A program made the position numbers and the translations under genes. DNA of 60,740 nt from Omnitrophica bacterium GWA2_41_15 (GTDB lineage Bacteria; Omnitrophota; Gorgyraeia; Gygaellales; Profunditerraquicolaceae): contig CAKKSP010000041.1 of assembly GCA_919902045.1 (NCBI GenBank), positions 1 to 60,740 on the forward strand, given 5' to 3'. Shown one piece after another: positions 20,453-29,381 of this stretch; within the stretch, counting starts at the first letter, position 1; the number at the start of each line of letters is the position of its first letter. The notes under the pieces were generated by a model, which had not been told where the DNA came from, did not search any database, and was given only the letters and a program-made list of their open reading frames with translations.

Positions 20453-21700
20453 ATGATTAATAAGATAGCAAAAGAAGAGATAAAAAAAGGTACTGTGGTG
20501 GTGCTTTGTAACCGTAAGCATAAACTTAAGAAGCCTTGTGCTGTAGGTAGCGGCCTAAGGACTAAAGTTAATGCCAATATCGGTACTTCAGCAGAAAAAA
20601 TAAGTATTAAAGATGAGCTTAAAAAATTGGATGCTGCCCAAAAAGCCGGAGCAGACGCGGTAATGGATTTAAGTACCGGGGGAGATATAGTCAAGGTGCG
20701 GCAGGAGATTATAAGCCATTCCACTGTTCCTGTAGGGACCGTGCCAATATATGAGATAGCAATTAATGCTAAAAAAAGAAGTAGAAATAAGGATTTCCTT
20801 TCTTTTACTGCTGAAGATATCTTTGAGGTTCTGGAGCGGCAGGCCAGAGAAGGGGTTGATTTTTTTACCATTCATGCCGGAGTTACCCGAAAGAGTATTT
20901 TGGCGTTAAAAAAGCATCCGCGGTTGATGGGGATAGTCTCGCGCGGAGGGGCAATTTTAGCGAGTTGGATGTTGCGCAATAAGAAAGAGAATCCATTTTA
21001 CGAGTATTTCGATAAAGTTTTGCATATTGCCAAAGATTATGATATAACTATAAGCTTGGGAGATGGTTTAAGGCCTGGCGCAATTGCAGATTCTACGGAT
21101 AAACCACAGCTCACGGAGTTAAAGATCCTTGGAGAGCTTGTAGATCAGGCGCGTAAAGCAGGTGTCCAGGTGATGGTTGAAGGGCCTGGGCATATTCCGC
21201 TTCCTCAGATTGAAAAAAACATTGCTCTTGAGAAAAAATGGTGTAAGGGCGCGCCTTTTTATGTGCTTGGGCCGCTGGTAACGGATATTGCCTCTGGTTA
21301 TGACCATATCAGTTGCGCAATCGGTGGAGCATTGGCAGCCTGGAAAGGGGCAGATTTCTTATGCTATGTTACAGCTTCTGAACATCTGCGGCTTCCTGAT
21401 TATAAAGATGTCTACGAAGGGGTAATTGCTTGCCGGATTGCTGCTCATGCCGCGGATATTGCTAAAAATGTACCCGGGGCAAGGCAGTGGGATAATAAAA
21501 TGTCGCATGCCAGGCGATTGCGTGATTGGAAAACTCAAATAAGCTTAAGCATAGATCCGGAAAAAGCAGCCCGGTATCATGGGCTTAAACACGCAAAAGC
21601 AGGAGATATCTGTACGATGTGCGGGGAGTTCTGTTCTATAAAAATCAACGAAGAATGTTTTGCAGGTAGCCAACAGGCAGTTCCTGCAATGCGGGTGTAA
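20453..21700 (+). CDS. thiC: Phosphomethylpyrimidine synthase
   Basis: VMDLSTGGD, SRGGAILASWM, GPGHIPL, C-terminal CTMCGEFCSIK. Confidence 0.97.
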   Translation: MINKIAKEEIKKGTVVVLCNRKHKLKKPCAVGSGLRTKVNANIGTSAEKISIKDELKKLDAAQKAGADAVMDLSTGGDIVKVRQEIISHSTVPVGTVPIYEIAINAKKRSRNKDFLSFTAEDIFEVLERQAREGVDFFTIHAGVTRKSILALKKHPRLMGIVSRGGAILASWMLRNKKENPFYEYFDKVLHIAKDYDITISLGDGLRPGAIADSTDKPQLTELKILGELVDQARKAGVQVMVEGPGHIPLPQIEKNIALEKKWCKGAPFYVLGPLVTDIASGYDHISCAIGGALAAWKGADFLCYVTASEHLRLPDYKDVYEGVIACRIAAHAADIAKNVPGARQWDNKMSHARRLRDWKTQISLSIDPEKAARYHGLKHAKAGDICTMCGEFCSIKINEECFAGSQQAVPAMRV

Positions 21701-21795
21701 TTTTCCGCCGTATAATTAAATACAAGGCGGAATCCCGACGCAGGAAAAAAGAAGAGGCGACGGGACAATGGTAGAATGGCAGCCTTTTGTGTTCT

Positions 21796-21866
21796 GCGAG
21801 AGTAGTTCAGTGGCAGAACACCAGCTTCCCAAGCTGGATATGGGGGTTCGATTCCCCTCTCTCGCT
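21796..21866 (+). tRNA. tRNA-Gly (anticodon CCC)
   Basis: Cloverleaf read by eye: acceptor GCGAGAG/CTCTCGC, anticodon stem CCAGC-TTCCCAA-GCTGG, T arm GGGGG-TTCGATT-CCCCT, discriminator T; no encoded CCA. Confidence 0.95.
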
Positions 21867-22508
21867 TTAGCTATTTGTTTATTTATTTTAGCGGGTTGCG
21901 CGACAGTACCCAAAACAGCGTCATTACCTAAACCGCCTAGCGGTTTGAATGGTTTTTATCATAGAGTAGAAAAGGGCCAGACCCTTTGGGGAATATCTAA
22001 ACAATATAATATTGATTTAGATCAGTTAGTAGAGATAAATCGTATTACTGATAAGACTGCGCTTGAAGTAGGGCAGATGGTTTTTATATCATCTGTATTG
22101 CAGGAAGAAGTTAAGAAAATTAATCTAAACCTTATAAAGGCAGAAGATAATTTTATTTGGCCGTTAAAGGGGAGGCAATTAGGTAATTTTGGAGAAGTAA
22201 TTAACGGCCGGGTTAATAAAGGGATCAATATTGTTTCATCCGGAGCAAACACAATTGTATTTGCTGCAAGAAGCGGAAAAGTAGTTTTTTGCGCTCCAAG
22301 TTTTAAGAGTTACGGTTCTACGGTAATAATTGATCATGGCGATGGTTTTTTGACTGTTTATGCGTTTAAAGCGGAATTGCTTGTTAAAGCAGGAGACTCT
22401 GTTTTGCAGGGTGCTTCTATTGCAAGGTTAGCGGGTCAAAGACAACTATATTTTGAACTCCGTAAAGGGCATATTCCGCAGAATCCAACTTTTTTTCTGC
22501 CGCGGTAA
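21840..22508 (+). CDS. LysM + M23 peptidase lipoprotein (NlpD-like)
   Basis: Lipobox ILAGC preceded by MGVRFPSLALAICLF; LysM YHRVEKGQTLWGISKQYNI; degenerate M23 domain. Start inside tRNA-Gly (the ORF-track start 21768 mostly translates the tRNA). Confidence 0.75.
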   Translation: MGVRFPSLALAICLFILAGCATVPKTASLPKPPSGLNGFYHRVEKGQTLWGISKQYNIDLDQLVEINRITDKTALEVGQMVFISSVLQEEVKKINLNLIKAEDNFIWPLKGRQLGNFGEVINGRVNKGINIVSSGANTIVFAARSGKVVFCAPSFKSYGSTVIIDHGDGFLTVYAFKAELLVKAGDSVLQGASIARLAGQRQLYFELRKGHIPQNPTFFLPR

Positions 22509-22513
22509 ACATT

Positions 22514-24106
22514 ATGGTAAAAGAGATATTCTTAGGCCGAAGCCTTCAGCGCGAGCTTATTGAAAAACGAATTATTGATTTAAAAAACGGTTATCGTCAG
22601 AATATCGCGATTATCGGCGATGAGCTGGTTGGTAAAACTTCGCTTATTTTTAATTTTATCCGCAACTTCTCCGATCCTCATATTTTACCCCTCTATCTTG
22701 AAGTTAGGCCCGAGCCGTTTAAAGATTTTAAGCGCCGCTTTATGGGCGTGCTTTTATATGCATTCTTAGATAACAGCAGTATAAGCCTCCAGGAAAATCT
22801 TGATTTTCTTATTGAAAAATCCCGTAATTTTATACCTAAAACCGCCGATAAAATAACCGACTTATTAAGAAATCCTGTTAGTAAGAAGAAAGCGGATAAT
22901 TTTTTTGAGCTGCTTGAAGTCTGCGACCTGATTTATCAGGAAAGTGGAAAGCGCTGTGTTGTCATCTGGGATGAATTCCACAATCTTGAATATATGGGTA
23001 TTAAAACTTTATACGCCGAATGGTCAAAGGCCCTTATTACCCATAAAAATACGATGTTTATCATCACCAGTTCCCTGCCATCTAAAGCAAAAAAGATTCT
23101 TGCGCATAACCTGTCGCTTTTATTCGGGAATTTTCAGTCGATCAGCTTAGAACCTTTTGATGTGCATACCAGCGAGGTGTATTTAGATATTAAATTTGAA
23201 GGTAATCATTTAGATAAGGGCCTGCGGAACTTTTTAGTACATTTTAGCGGAGGTTATCCATTTTATCTTAATCTGTTAAGCGAAGGGATGTTAAAGCATG
23301 AAAAAATGCCGCTTACGCAGGTACTTGTTGAGTTGTTGTTTAGTTCAACGGGAATTTTAAATCAGCGTTTTAATAATTATTTAAAACGTTTGGTTTCTTT
23401 GCCAAATAGCCAGGATTATTTGTCGCTCTTGTACTCTATTGCCAGCGGCCATAATCGCCTTAAAGATATTATGCACATAAGCCATAAAACCGCAAAAGAG
23501 ATAAACGTCCGGCTTAATTATTTATTGGAACTGGATGTAGTTACAAGAAGCGGTGATTTTTTTAAGATTAACGACCGTCTTTTTGGTTTTTGGCTAAAGT
23601 TTGTTTATCAAAAAAAGGCAAATGCCCTGACCTTTGATGCTAAAAATCAAAAACAGCATTTTACGTCTTATCTCGATGTTGTGATTAAAGAATTTATAGT
23701 GTCTTCTGCTAAGCCGATACCCGAGAGAATGATTGAACTTTTAAGGCTTTTTGAAGACGATATAATTCAAGTTGAAGAAAAGAAATTCAGGCTAAACCAT
23801 TTTAGGGAATTAAAACAGCTTGAGTTTAATAGCCGGGGATTAGGGGAAGGTGTGTTAGGCCGTTCCGAAGATAGCGTCTGGATCATGGCTTTTAAAAATA
23901 AGAAATTAACAGAAGAAGATGTTACAGAGTTTGCTAGGGAATGCAAAAAATACCGTAATAAACTTCAGCAGAAAATCATTATTTCTCTTGATGAGATAGA
24001 TATTAATGCCAGGTTGCGGGCTTTAGATGAAAAAATTTTAACTTGGGGATTAAGCCAGGTAAATGAACTAATGGATTTATACGCAAAGCCAAGGATAGTT
24101 ACATGA
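22514..24106 (+). CDS. P-loop ATPase of the archaeal-type ATPase/DUF234 class
   Basis: IAIIGDELVGKTSLIFNFIRNF Walker A, CVVIWDEFHNLE Walker B, winged-helix and nuclease-like C-terminus. Confidence 0.7.
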   Translation: MVKEIFLGRSLQRELIEKRIIDLKNGYRQNIAIIGDELVGKTSLIFNFIRNFSDPHILPLYLEVRPEPFKDFKRRFMGVLLYAFLDNSSISLQENLDFLIEKSRNFIPKTADKITDLLRNPVSKKKADNFFELLEVCDLIYQESGKRCVVIWDEFHNLEYMGIKTLYAEWSKALITHKNTMFIITSSLPSKAKKILAHNLSLLFGNFQSISLEPFDVHTSEVYLDIKFEGNHLDKGLRNFLVHFSGGYPFYLNLLSEGMLKHEKMPLTQVLVELLFSSTGILNQRFNNYLKRLVSLPNSQDYLSLLYSIASGHNRLKDIMHISHKTAKEINVRLNYLLELDVVTRSGDFFKINDRLFGFWLKFVYQKKANALTFDAKNQKQHFTSYLDVVIKEFIVSSAKPIPERMIELLRLFEDDIIQVEEKKFRLNHFRELKQLEFNSRGLGEGVLGRSEDSVWIMAFKNKKLTEEDVTEFARECKKYRNKLQQKIIISLDEIDINARLRALDEKILTWGLSQVNELMDLYAKPRIVT

Positions 24107-24591
24107 AAATCGGGGTAATATCTGATACGCATATTCCGGAACGCGCTGCAGGGATCCCGGATGAAATTTTATATGCCTTTAAAAAAGTTGATATGATCAT
24201 TCATGCAGGAGATTTGGTTGAGGTAGGCGTGCTTGATCAGCTTAAAGCGGTATGTCCTAATTTAAAGGCTGTCTGCGGCAATATGGATCCCGAGGATATA
24301 CGTAAGATCTTACCGGAAAAAGAAATTATAAAAGTCGGCAAATTCCGTATCGGCGTAATGCACGGCCAGGGGCATCCGGATAGGTTAATTCTTGCGGCAG
24401 AAAAATTATTTAAACAAGATAAAGTAGATATGGTTATTTTTGGGCATTCGCATTTGCCGGTCAATGAAGAAAGAAACGGGGTAATTTATTTTAATCCCGG
24501 CAGCCCAACAGATACGATTTTTGCTCCGTATAAATCGTACGGAATTATTGAGATTAATGATAAGATTGAAGCTAAGATTGTAAAGTTATGA
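24103..24591 (+). CDS. YfcE/MJ0936-type metallophosphoesterase
   Basis: MKIGVISDTHIPERA, IHAGDL, VCGNMD, GHSHLP. Confidence 0.92.
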   Translation: MKIGVISDTHIPERAAGIPDEILYAFKKVDMIIHAGDLVEVGVLDQLKAVCPNLKAVCGNMDPEDIRKILPEKEIIKVGKFRIGVMHGQGHPDRLILAAEKLFKQDKVDMVIFGHSHLPVNEERNGVIYFNPGSPTDTIFAPYKSYGIIEINDKIEAKIVKL

Positions 24592-25076
24592 ACCAGCTTT
24601 GGGCGCCCTGGAGGACAAAATATATCCAAGCTAAAACTAAACCGAAAGGATGTATTTTTTGCATTGCCGCGTGTAATAAAAAATCCAGTGATTCGTTAAT
24701 TTTTACAACCGCGCATTCACTTGTTATATTGAATAAGTTCCCTTATAATAATGGCCATCTGATGGTTTCGCCACTTCGCCATACAAGCGATATCGCTAGT
24801 TTAACTCAAGAAGAAATTACGGATCTTTGGAAAGCATTAAAATCAGCCAAAAGGATTCTAGATAAACTATTAAAACCGCAGGGTTATAATATCGGGATTA
24901 ATTTAGGAGATGTTGCAGGCGCCGGGATAACAGGGCATCTGCATATTCATATTGTGCCGCGATGGAAAGGCGATACAAATTTTATGCCGGTTTTAGCGGC
25001 AAATAAAGTGATTTCGCAATCACTTGAAGATTTAAAGAAAAAATTAAGATATGCTTACGCAAAATCAAATTCATAA
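24588..25076 (+). CDS. HIT family hydrolase
   Basis: WAPWRTKYIQ; GHLHIHIVPRW motif. Confidence 0.92.
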   Translation: MNQLWAPWRTKYIQAKTKPKGCIFCIAACNKKSSDSLIFTTAHSLVILNKFPYNNGHLMVSPLRHTSDIASLTQEEITDLWKALKSAKRILDKLLKPQGYNIGINLGDVAGAGITGHLHIHIVPRWKGDTNFMPVLAANKVISQSLEDLKKKLRYAYAKSNS

Positions 25077-26205
25077 ATTTGAGGAAAAATTTCTGGCTTC
25101 GTATGCAATGAAAAGCCAGGATACCGCAGGCAGGGCTCATAAAGAAGAAGAGCATCCGTATCGATCGGTGTATCAGCGCGACCGTGACCGGATAATCCAT
25201 AGTGCGGCATTTAGAAGGCTTGAATATAAGACCCAGGTTTTTGTAAATCACGAGGGAGATTATTACCGCACCCGGCTTACGCATACTCTCGAAGTTGCGC
25301 AAATTGCGCGTACTGTCGCAGCCGCCCTACGTTTAAATATTGATTTAACAGAGGCAGTATCTTTGGCGCATGACCTTGGCCATACGCCTTTTGGCCATGC
25401 CGGAGAAGATGCGCTTGATGAATTAATGCGCTCTGAAGGAGGGTTTAACCATAATCTCCAGGGATTAAGGGTGGTAGATTTGCTTGAAGAGCGATACCCG
25501 AACTTTCCGGGTTTAAATTTGAGTTGGGAGGTGCGGGAGGGGATAGTCAAACATTCTTCTGAGTTTGACCAGGCAGTAGTTCTTAAAAGTTTTAAGCCCG
25601 ATCAGATGCCGACGCTTGAGACCCAGCTTGTGGATATTGCCGATGAAATTGCTTATGATAATCATGACTTAGATGACGGTATCACATCCGGGTTATTAAA
25701 AGAAGAAGACTTGGCGCGGCTTCCTATCTGGGAAAAGTTGATTAAAAGGCTCAAAGCCAATTATTCATCTCTTGACCAGGAGAGAAAAAAATACCTGATT
25801 ATCCGCTCTTTGATCGATATGCAAGTTACGGATCTAATACAACACACGGAAAAAATTATCAGTTCTGCCAAGATAGATTCATCACTTAAGGTGCGTAAAC
25901 TAGGAAAAAAAATTATAAGTTTTAGTGAAGAAATGAAGGCATTGCGCCTGCCTCTAAGAGAATATCTTAAAGAAAAGCTTTACCGGCATTATCGCGTAGT
26001 CAGGATGAGCTATAAAGCCAAGAGGTTTATCAAAGAGCTTTTTGAAGTATATATAAAAATACCCAATGCGCTTCCGGCGCATGTGCAAAAGCGCATTCCA
26101 CAGGATGGAGTACGCCGGGCAGTATGTGATTATATTGCCGGAATGACAGATAGGTACGCCTTAGATGAATACAAAAAGTTATTTGACCCCTACGAAAAAG
26201 TATAA
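25051..26205 (+). CDS. Deoxyguanosinetriphosphate triphosphohydrolase-like HD protein
   Basis: RDRDRIIHSAAFRRLEYKTQVFVNHEGDYYRTRLTHTLEVAQIAR; LAHDLGHTPFGHAGE. Confidence 0.95.
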   Translation: MLTQNQIHKFEEKFLASYAMKSQDTAGRAHKEEEHPYRSVYQRDRDRIIHSAAFRRLEYKTQVFVNHEGDYYRTRLTHTLEVAQIARTVAAALRLNIDLTEAVSLAHDLGHTPFGHAGEDALDELMRSEGGFNHNLQGLRVVDLLEERYPNFPGLNLSWEVREGIVKHSSEFDQAVVLKSFKPDQMPTLETQLVDIADEIAYDNHDLDDGITSGLLKEEDLARLPIWEKLIKRLKANYSSLDQERKKYLIIRSLIDMQVTDLIQHTEKIISSAKIDSSLKVRKLGKKIISFSEEMKALRLPLREYLKEKLYRHYRVVRMSYKAKRFIKELFEVYIKIPNALPAHVQKRIPQDGVRRAVCDYIAGMTDRYALDEYKKLFDPYEKV

Positions 26206-27229
26206 AACGCTAGTTTCTGCGATACATAGTGTATATCGCCTGGTGAGCTCTACTTTTGAGTTGAAAGATTTAATTTCGCGTTTAAGCAGGCTGATGAATC
26301 AGGTCTTTGATGCGCAGTATTGCCAGATTATCCTGCTTGATCCCAGTAAAAAATATTCGATATTACGTTGCGTAACAAGCTCCCGTAAAAAATATCTCTC
26401 CGATAAAAAATTGAAATTACAAGGCAACCTTGAAAAAAGGATCGTGCAGAGGATTTCCGCGACGCGCAAAGATTATCTTATCGGAGTGCCGCTTGTTTGC
26501 GAAGATATTATTGGTTTAATTATATTAAAACGATTATCCGGTAAATTACCTTTTGACCGTTTTGACCAGGAGATAATAATGACCATGGTTGAACAGGTGA
26601 TTATCGGGATTAAAAATTTACAGCTTTATGAAGAACAAGGGCGCATTGTTTTAGGCAGCATTAAGTCGTTAGTCAAACTTCTTGATACTCGCGTTCCTCA
26701 GGAATATACACATTCTCCGTATTTTAGCCGTCTTGTAGTAAGTATCGCCCAGCAGATGCGGTTAGACGAAAAACAGGTTGAAAGTATTAAATACGCAAGC
26801 CTGCTTCATGATGCCGGAAAAATTGATATACCTATGGAGATTCTTACTAAGACTACGAAGCTTACGGCAAAGGAGTATACGATCATTAAGCGGCATCCTT
26901 TAAAAAGTGCGCAGATCTTGCAGCCCTTACTGATCCTTAAACCGGCAATTCCGATTATTATGTATCATCATGAAAAATACGACGGAACCGGCTATCCTTC
27001 AAGATTAAAGAAACGCCAGATTCCTCTCGGTGCCAGGATAATGGCAGTAGCCGATGCTTTTGAAGCCATGGTTTATGGCAGGCCATACCGAGAGCGCAAA
27101 GATATAGCTTCCGCAGTAAAAGAAATTCGTAAGAAAAGCGGCAGCCAATTTGATCCTAAGGTTGTAGAAGCCTTCCTTAAAATTTCCAAAAAGATCAATG
27201 CAAAAAATTACTTGAAAGTTTCAGAATAA
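26165..27229 (+). CDS. GAF + HD-GYP domain protein
   Basis: GAF-like N-terminus; HDAGKIDIP, HPLKSAQIL, HHEKYDGTGYPSRLK. Confidence 0.92.
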   Translation: MNTKSYLTPTKKYKTLVSAIHSVYRLVSSTFELKDLISRLSRLMNQVFDAQYCQIILLDPSKKYSILRCVTSSRKKYLSDKKLKLQGNLEKRIVQRISATRKDYLIGVPLVCEDIIGLIILKRLSGKLPFDRFDQEIIMTMVEQVIIGIKNLQLYEEQGRIVLGSIKSLVKLLDTRVPQEYTHSPYFSRLVVSIAQQMRLDEKQVESIKYASLLHDAGKIDIPMEILTKTTKLTAKEYTIIKRHPLKSAQILQPLLILKPAIPIIMYHHEKYDGTGYPSRLKKRQIPLGARIMAVADAFEAMVYGRPYRERKDIASAVKEIRKKSGSQFDPKVVEAFLKISKKINAKNYLKVSE

Positions 27230-27241
27230 GAGATATTATAG

Positions 27242-27661
27242 ATGGAAAAAGATAATTACGGGCAATTAGAACTTTTTACAGCCGACGGAGTAGCGGCTCA
27301 GGCTCCGGAGCGTTTTTCTAAGGTAGTTTTAAAGCGGATAAAGGCTTTTGAGAAAGCCATAATTCTAGTTTTGCTTTTAGGGATAACCGGTATTATTTGT
27401 TATGCGTTTGGTTTTGATAAAGGTAAAAGCTCAAACCAAGTTTCTTCAAAATTTTTGATTCAAGTTGCTGCTTATAGTGTGAAGGCTAACGCCGAAGAAG
27501 AAGCCAGATTTTTAAATAAATATGGTTATCAAACGGCAATGTTAAAACAAAAAGGTAAAACTATACTCTTAGTGGTTGGTTTCTCAAGCGAAGAAAAAGC
27601 GCGCGTAGCGCTTACTCGGTTACAGAAACGCTACAAAGGGTGCATTTTGAGGAGGTTGTAA
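27242..27661 (+). CDS. SPOR domain membrane protein
   Basis: Single TM, then FLIQVAAYSVKANAEEEARFLNKYGYQTAML. Confidence 0.8.
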   Translation: MEKDNYGQLELFTADGVAAQAPERFSKVVLKRIKAFEKAIILVLLLGITGIICYAFGFDKGKSSNQVSSKFLIQVAAYSVKANAEEEARFLNKYGYQTAMLKQKGKTILLVVGFSSEEKARVALTRLQKRYKGCILRRL

Positions 27662-27666
27662 AAGAT

Positions 27667-27957
27667 ATGTCTATTCATCCATCGTTAAGTTCTTCGGATA
27701 GTAATAAAAAGCAGCGTTCGGTTATGAAGCGTAATGAACGTTTACGTATGATGCTTGACAAAAACCAGTGGAAAGATGGAGATTCGGTTTTTGGTTTGCC
27801 TAAAATAAAAACAGTGCGGATTAGGATTAAGAAAGAAAAGACTGCCGAGAAACCAGCTGAAGGCGCTGCTGCTGAAGGCGCTGCTCCAGCTGCTGCTCCT
27901 GCTGCAAAGGCTGCTGCTGCGAAAGCACCGGCGGGGAAGGCTGCTGCGAAGAAATAG
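27667..27957 (+). CDS. PVC-type small basic protein with Ala/Lys-rich tail
   Basis: MSIHPSLSSSDSNKKQRSVMKRNERLRMMLDKNQWKDGDSVFGLPKIKT; start moved from 27640 to ATG 27667. Confidence 0.8.
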   Translation: MSIHPSLSSSDSNKKQRSVMKRNERLRMMLDKNQWKDGDSVFGLPKIKTVRIRIKKEKTAEKPAEGAAAEGAAPAAAPAAKAAAAKAPAGKAAAKK

Positions 27958-27961
27958 TCGA

Positions 27962-28777
27962 ATGAAAAAAATAATATTAGTAATAGGGATAATTATACTG
28001 ATAGCAGCTTCAAGAGTTTTTGCTGAAGATATACCGACTCTTTATGAAGCGAAGGTTTTATCTGATGATATTAATGTGCGCGCAGATTCTACTGTTACTG
28101 CTGATAAAATAACTACACTTCCCAAGGGAGAGGTTGTTGAGGTAGTAGTTGAAAAGTATGATTGGTGCCGCATACGCCTGCCTAAAGAGGCTCCTGCTTA
28201 TATACGTAAAGATCTGGTAGAGATTATTGATGACCAGACTGCAAAAGTAGTAAAAGATGTAATTAATGTCCGCCTAAGTTCTGATGAAAGTTCGATAATC
28301 TTAGGAAAAGCCGGGCGTGATGAGGTAGTAATTATTCTTAGTGAGAAACAGGGTTGGTATGCGATTGAACCAACAGCTAACAGTTTTGGCTGGGTTAATA
28401 AGAAGTTTATTGAACGTATTGCGGTCCGCGAAGCTTCTGCGGTTGTAGAAAAAGATAAAAAAGTTGAGCCTAAGAAAAAAGAAAAAAGAAAACCCGTAAA
28501 AACGATAGAAAATAAAACCACTGAAGAAGAGATTATTCTCCCCGCAAAAGAAGAAGTTATAATTGAAGGCATAATTCAGTCTTATGGAAGAGTTTTTAAG
28601 CGTGTTGCTACTCATAAACTGCTCACCTTAGATGAAAAAACCTACCTATTAAAAGGAAATAAGAAAAGCTTAGATGACCTTGTCTATCGCCATGTAAAAA
28701 TAAGCGGCACCATTATTAGCGCTCCCGATCAAAAACTCCCCATTATTGAAGTTTCTAAAATCGAGGCGCTGGATTGA
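27962..28777 (+). CDS. Secreted bacterial SH3 domain protein
   Basis: Signal peptide; two SH3b repeats (LSDDINVRADSTVTADKITTLPKGEVVEVV; VVKDVINVRLSSDESSIILGKAGRDEVVIIL). Confidence 0.8.
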   Translation: MKKIILVIGIIILIAASRVFAEDIPTLYEAKVLSDDINVRADSTVTADKITTLPKGEVVEVVVEKYDWCRIRLPKEAPAYIRKDLVEIIDDQTAKVVKDVINVRLSSDESSIILGKAGRDEVVIILSEKQGWYAIEPTANSFGWVNKKFIERIAVREASAVVEKDKKVEPKKKEKRKPVKTIENKTTEEEIILPAKEEVIIEGIIQSYGRVFKRVATHKLLTLDEKTYLLKGNKKSLDDLVYRHVKISGTIISAPDQKLPIIEVSKIEALD

Positions 28778-29379
28778 GCGCAATCGTTAATCTTTTAATT
28801 AATTTAGGAATTTTAGCAATATGTATGGCATTGCATGAGTTTGCTCATGGCTGGACTGCAAACCGCCTGGGTGATGATACTGCAAAAAGGATGGGCAGGC
28901 TCACACTTAACCCTTTGGCGCATATTGATCCTATTGGTACAGTAGCATTGCCGATTATTCTTTATTTTTTGACTTCCGGGCGGTTTGTTTTTGGCGCGGC
29001 AAAACCAGTGCCGATTAATTTCCTTGCTTTAAAAAATCCTCGTAGGGATATAATGTTGGTCGGCTTTAGCGGGCCGCTTGCTAATATTTTATCTGCAGTA
29101 TTAGCCGCTGTTTTATTCCATATTACAAAAGCTCCGGTACTGATTATATTCATAGGAATAAGCCTGTCTTTAGGGATTTTTAATCTTATCCCGCTTCCTC
29201 CGCTTGATGGATCGCGTATTGTAGCGGGAATTCTTCCTCCGCAGCTTGCCAGTAAGTATATGCGTATTGAACCTTTTGGTTTTATTATTCTTTTAATTCT
29301 TCTGCAGTTTGGGCCGGTGAACCGGGTTATCTGGTCGGTAGCTGATGCGGCGTTTAAACTTTTGGTCAGCCCATTTTAA
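28774..29379 (+). CDS. Site-2 protease family (M50) membrane peptidase
   Basis: ALHEFAHGWTANRLGD; NLIPLPPLDGSRI. Confidence 0.92.
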   Translation: MSAIVNLLINLGILAICMALHEFAHGWTANRLGDDTAKRMGRLTLNPLAHIDPIGTVALPIILYFLTSGRFVFGAAKPVPINFLALKNPRRDIMLVGFSGPLANILSAVLAAVLFHITKAPVLIIFIGISLSLGIFNLIPLPPLDGSRIVAGILPPQLASKYMRIEPFGFIILLILLQFGPVNRVIWSVADAAFKLLVSPF

Positions 29380-29381
29380 AT

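Noticed and set aside
21768-21839. N-terminal part of the listed ORF (MVEWQPFVFCESSSVAEHQLPKLD)
   Set aside because: Mostly a translation of the tRNA 5' half; a start at 21840 gives a better signal peptide. An upstream start cannot be fully excluded.
21716-21913. Minus-strand ORF MGTVAQPAKINKQIAKAREGNRTPISSLGSWCSATELL
   Set aside because: This is the antisense translation of tRNA-Gly, a common spurious ORF.
22514-24106. P-loop ATPase as a possible anti-phage defence ATPase
   Set aside because: It is a lone gene in a housekeeping-like run with no defence partner; generic archaeal-type ATPase annotation is safer.
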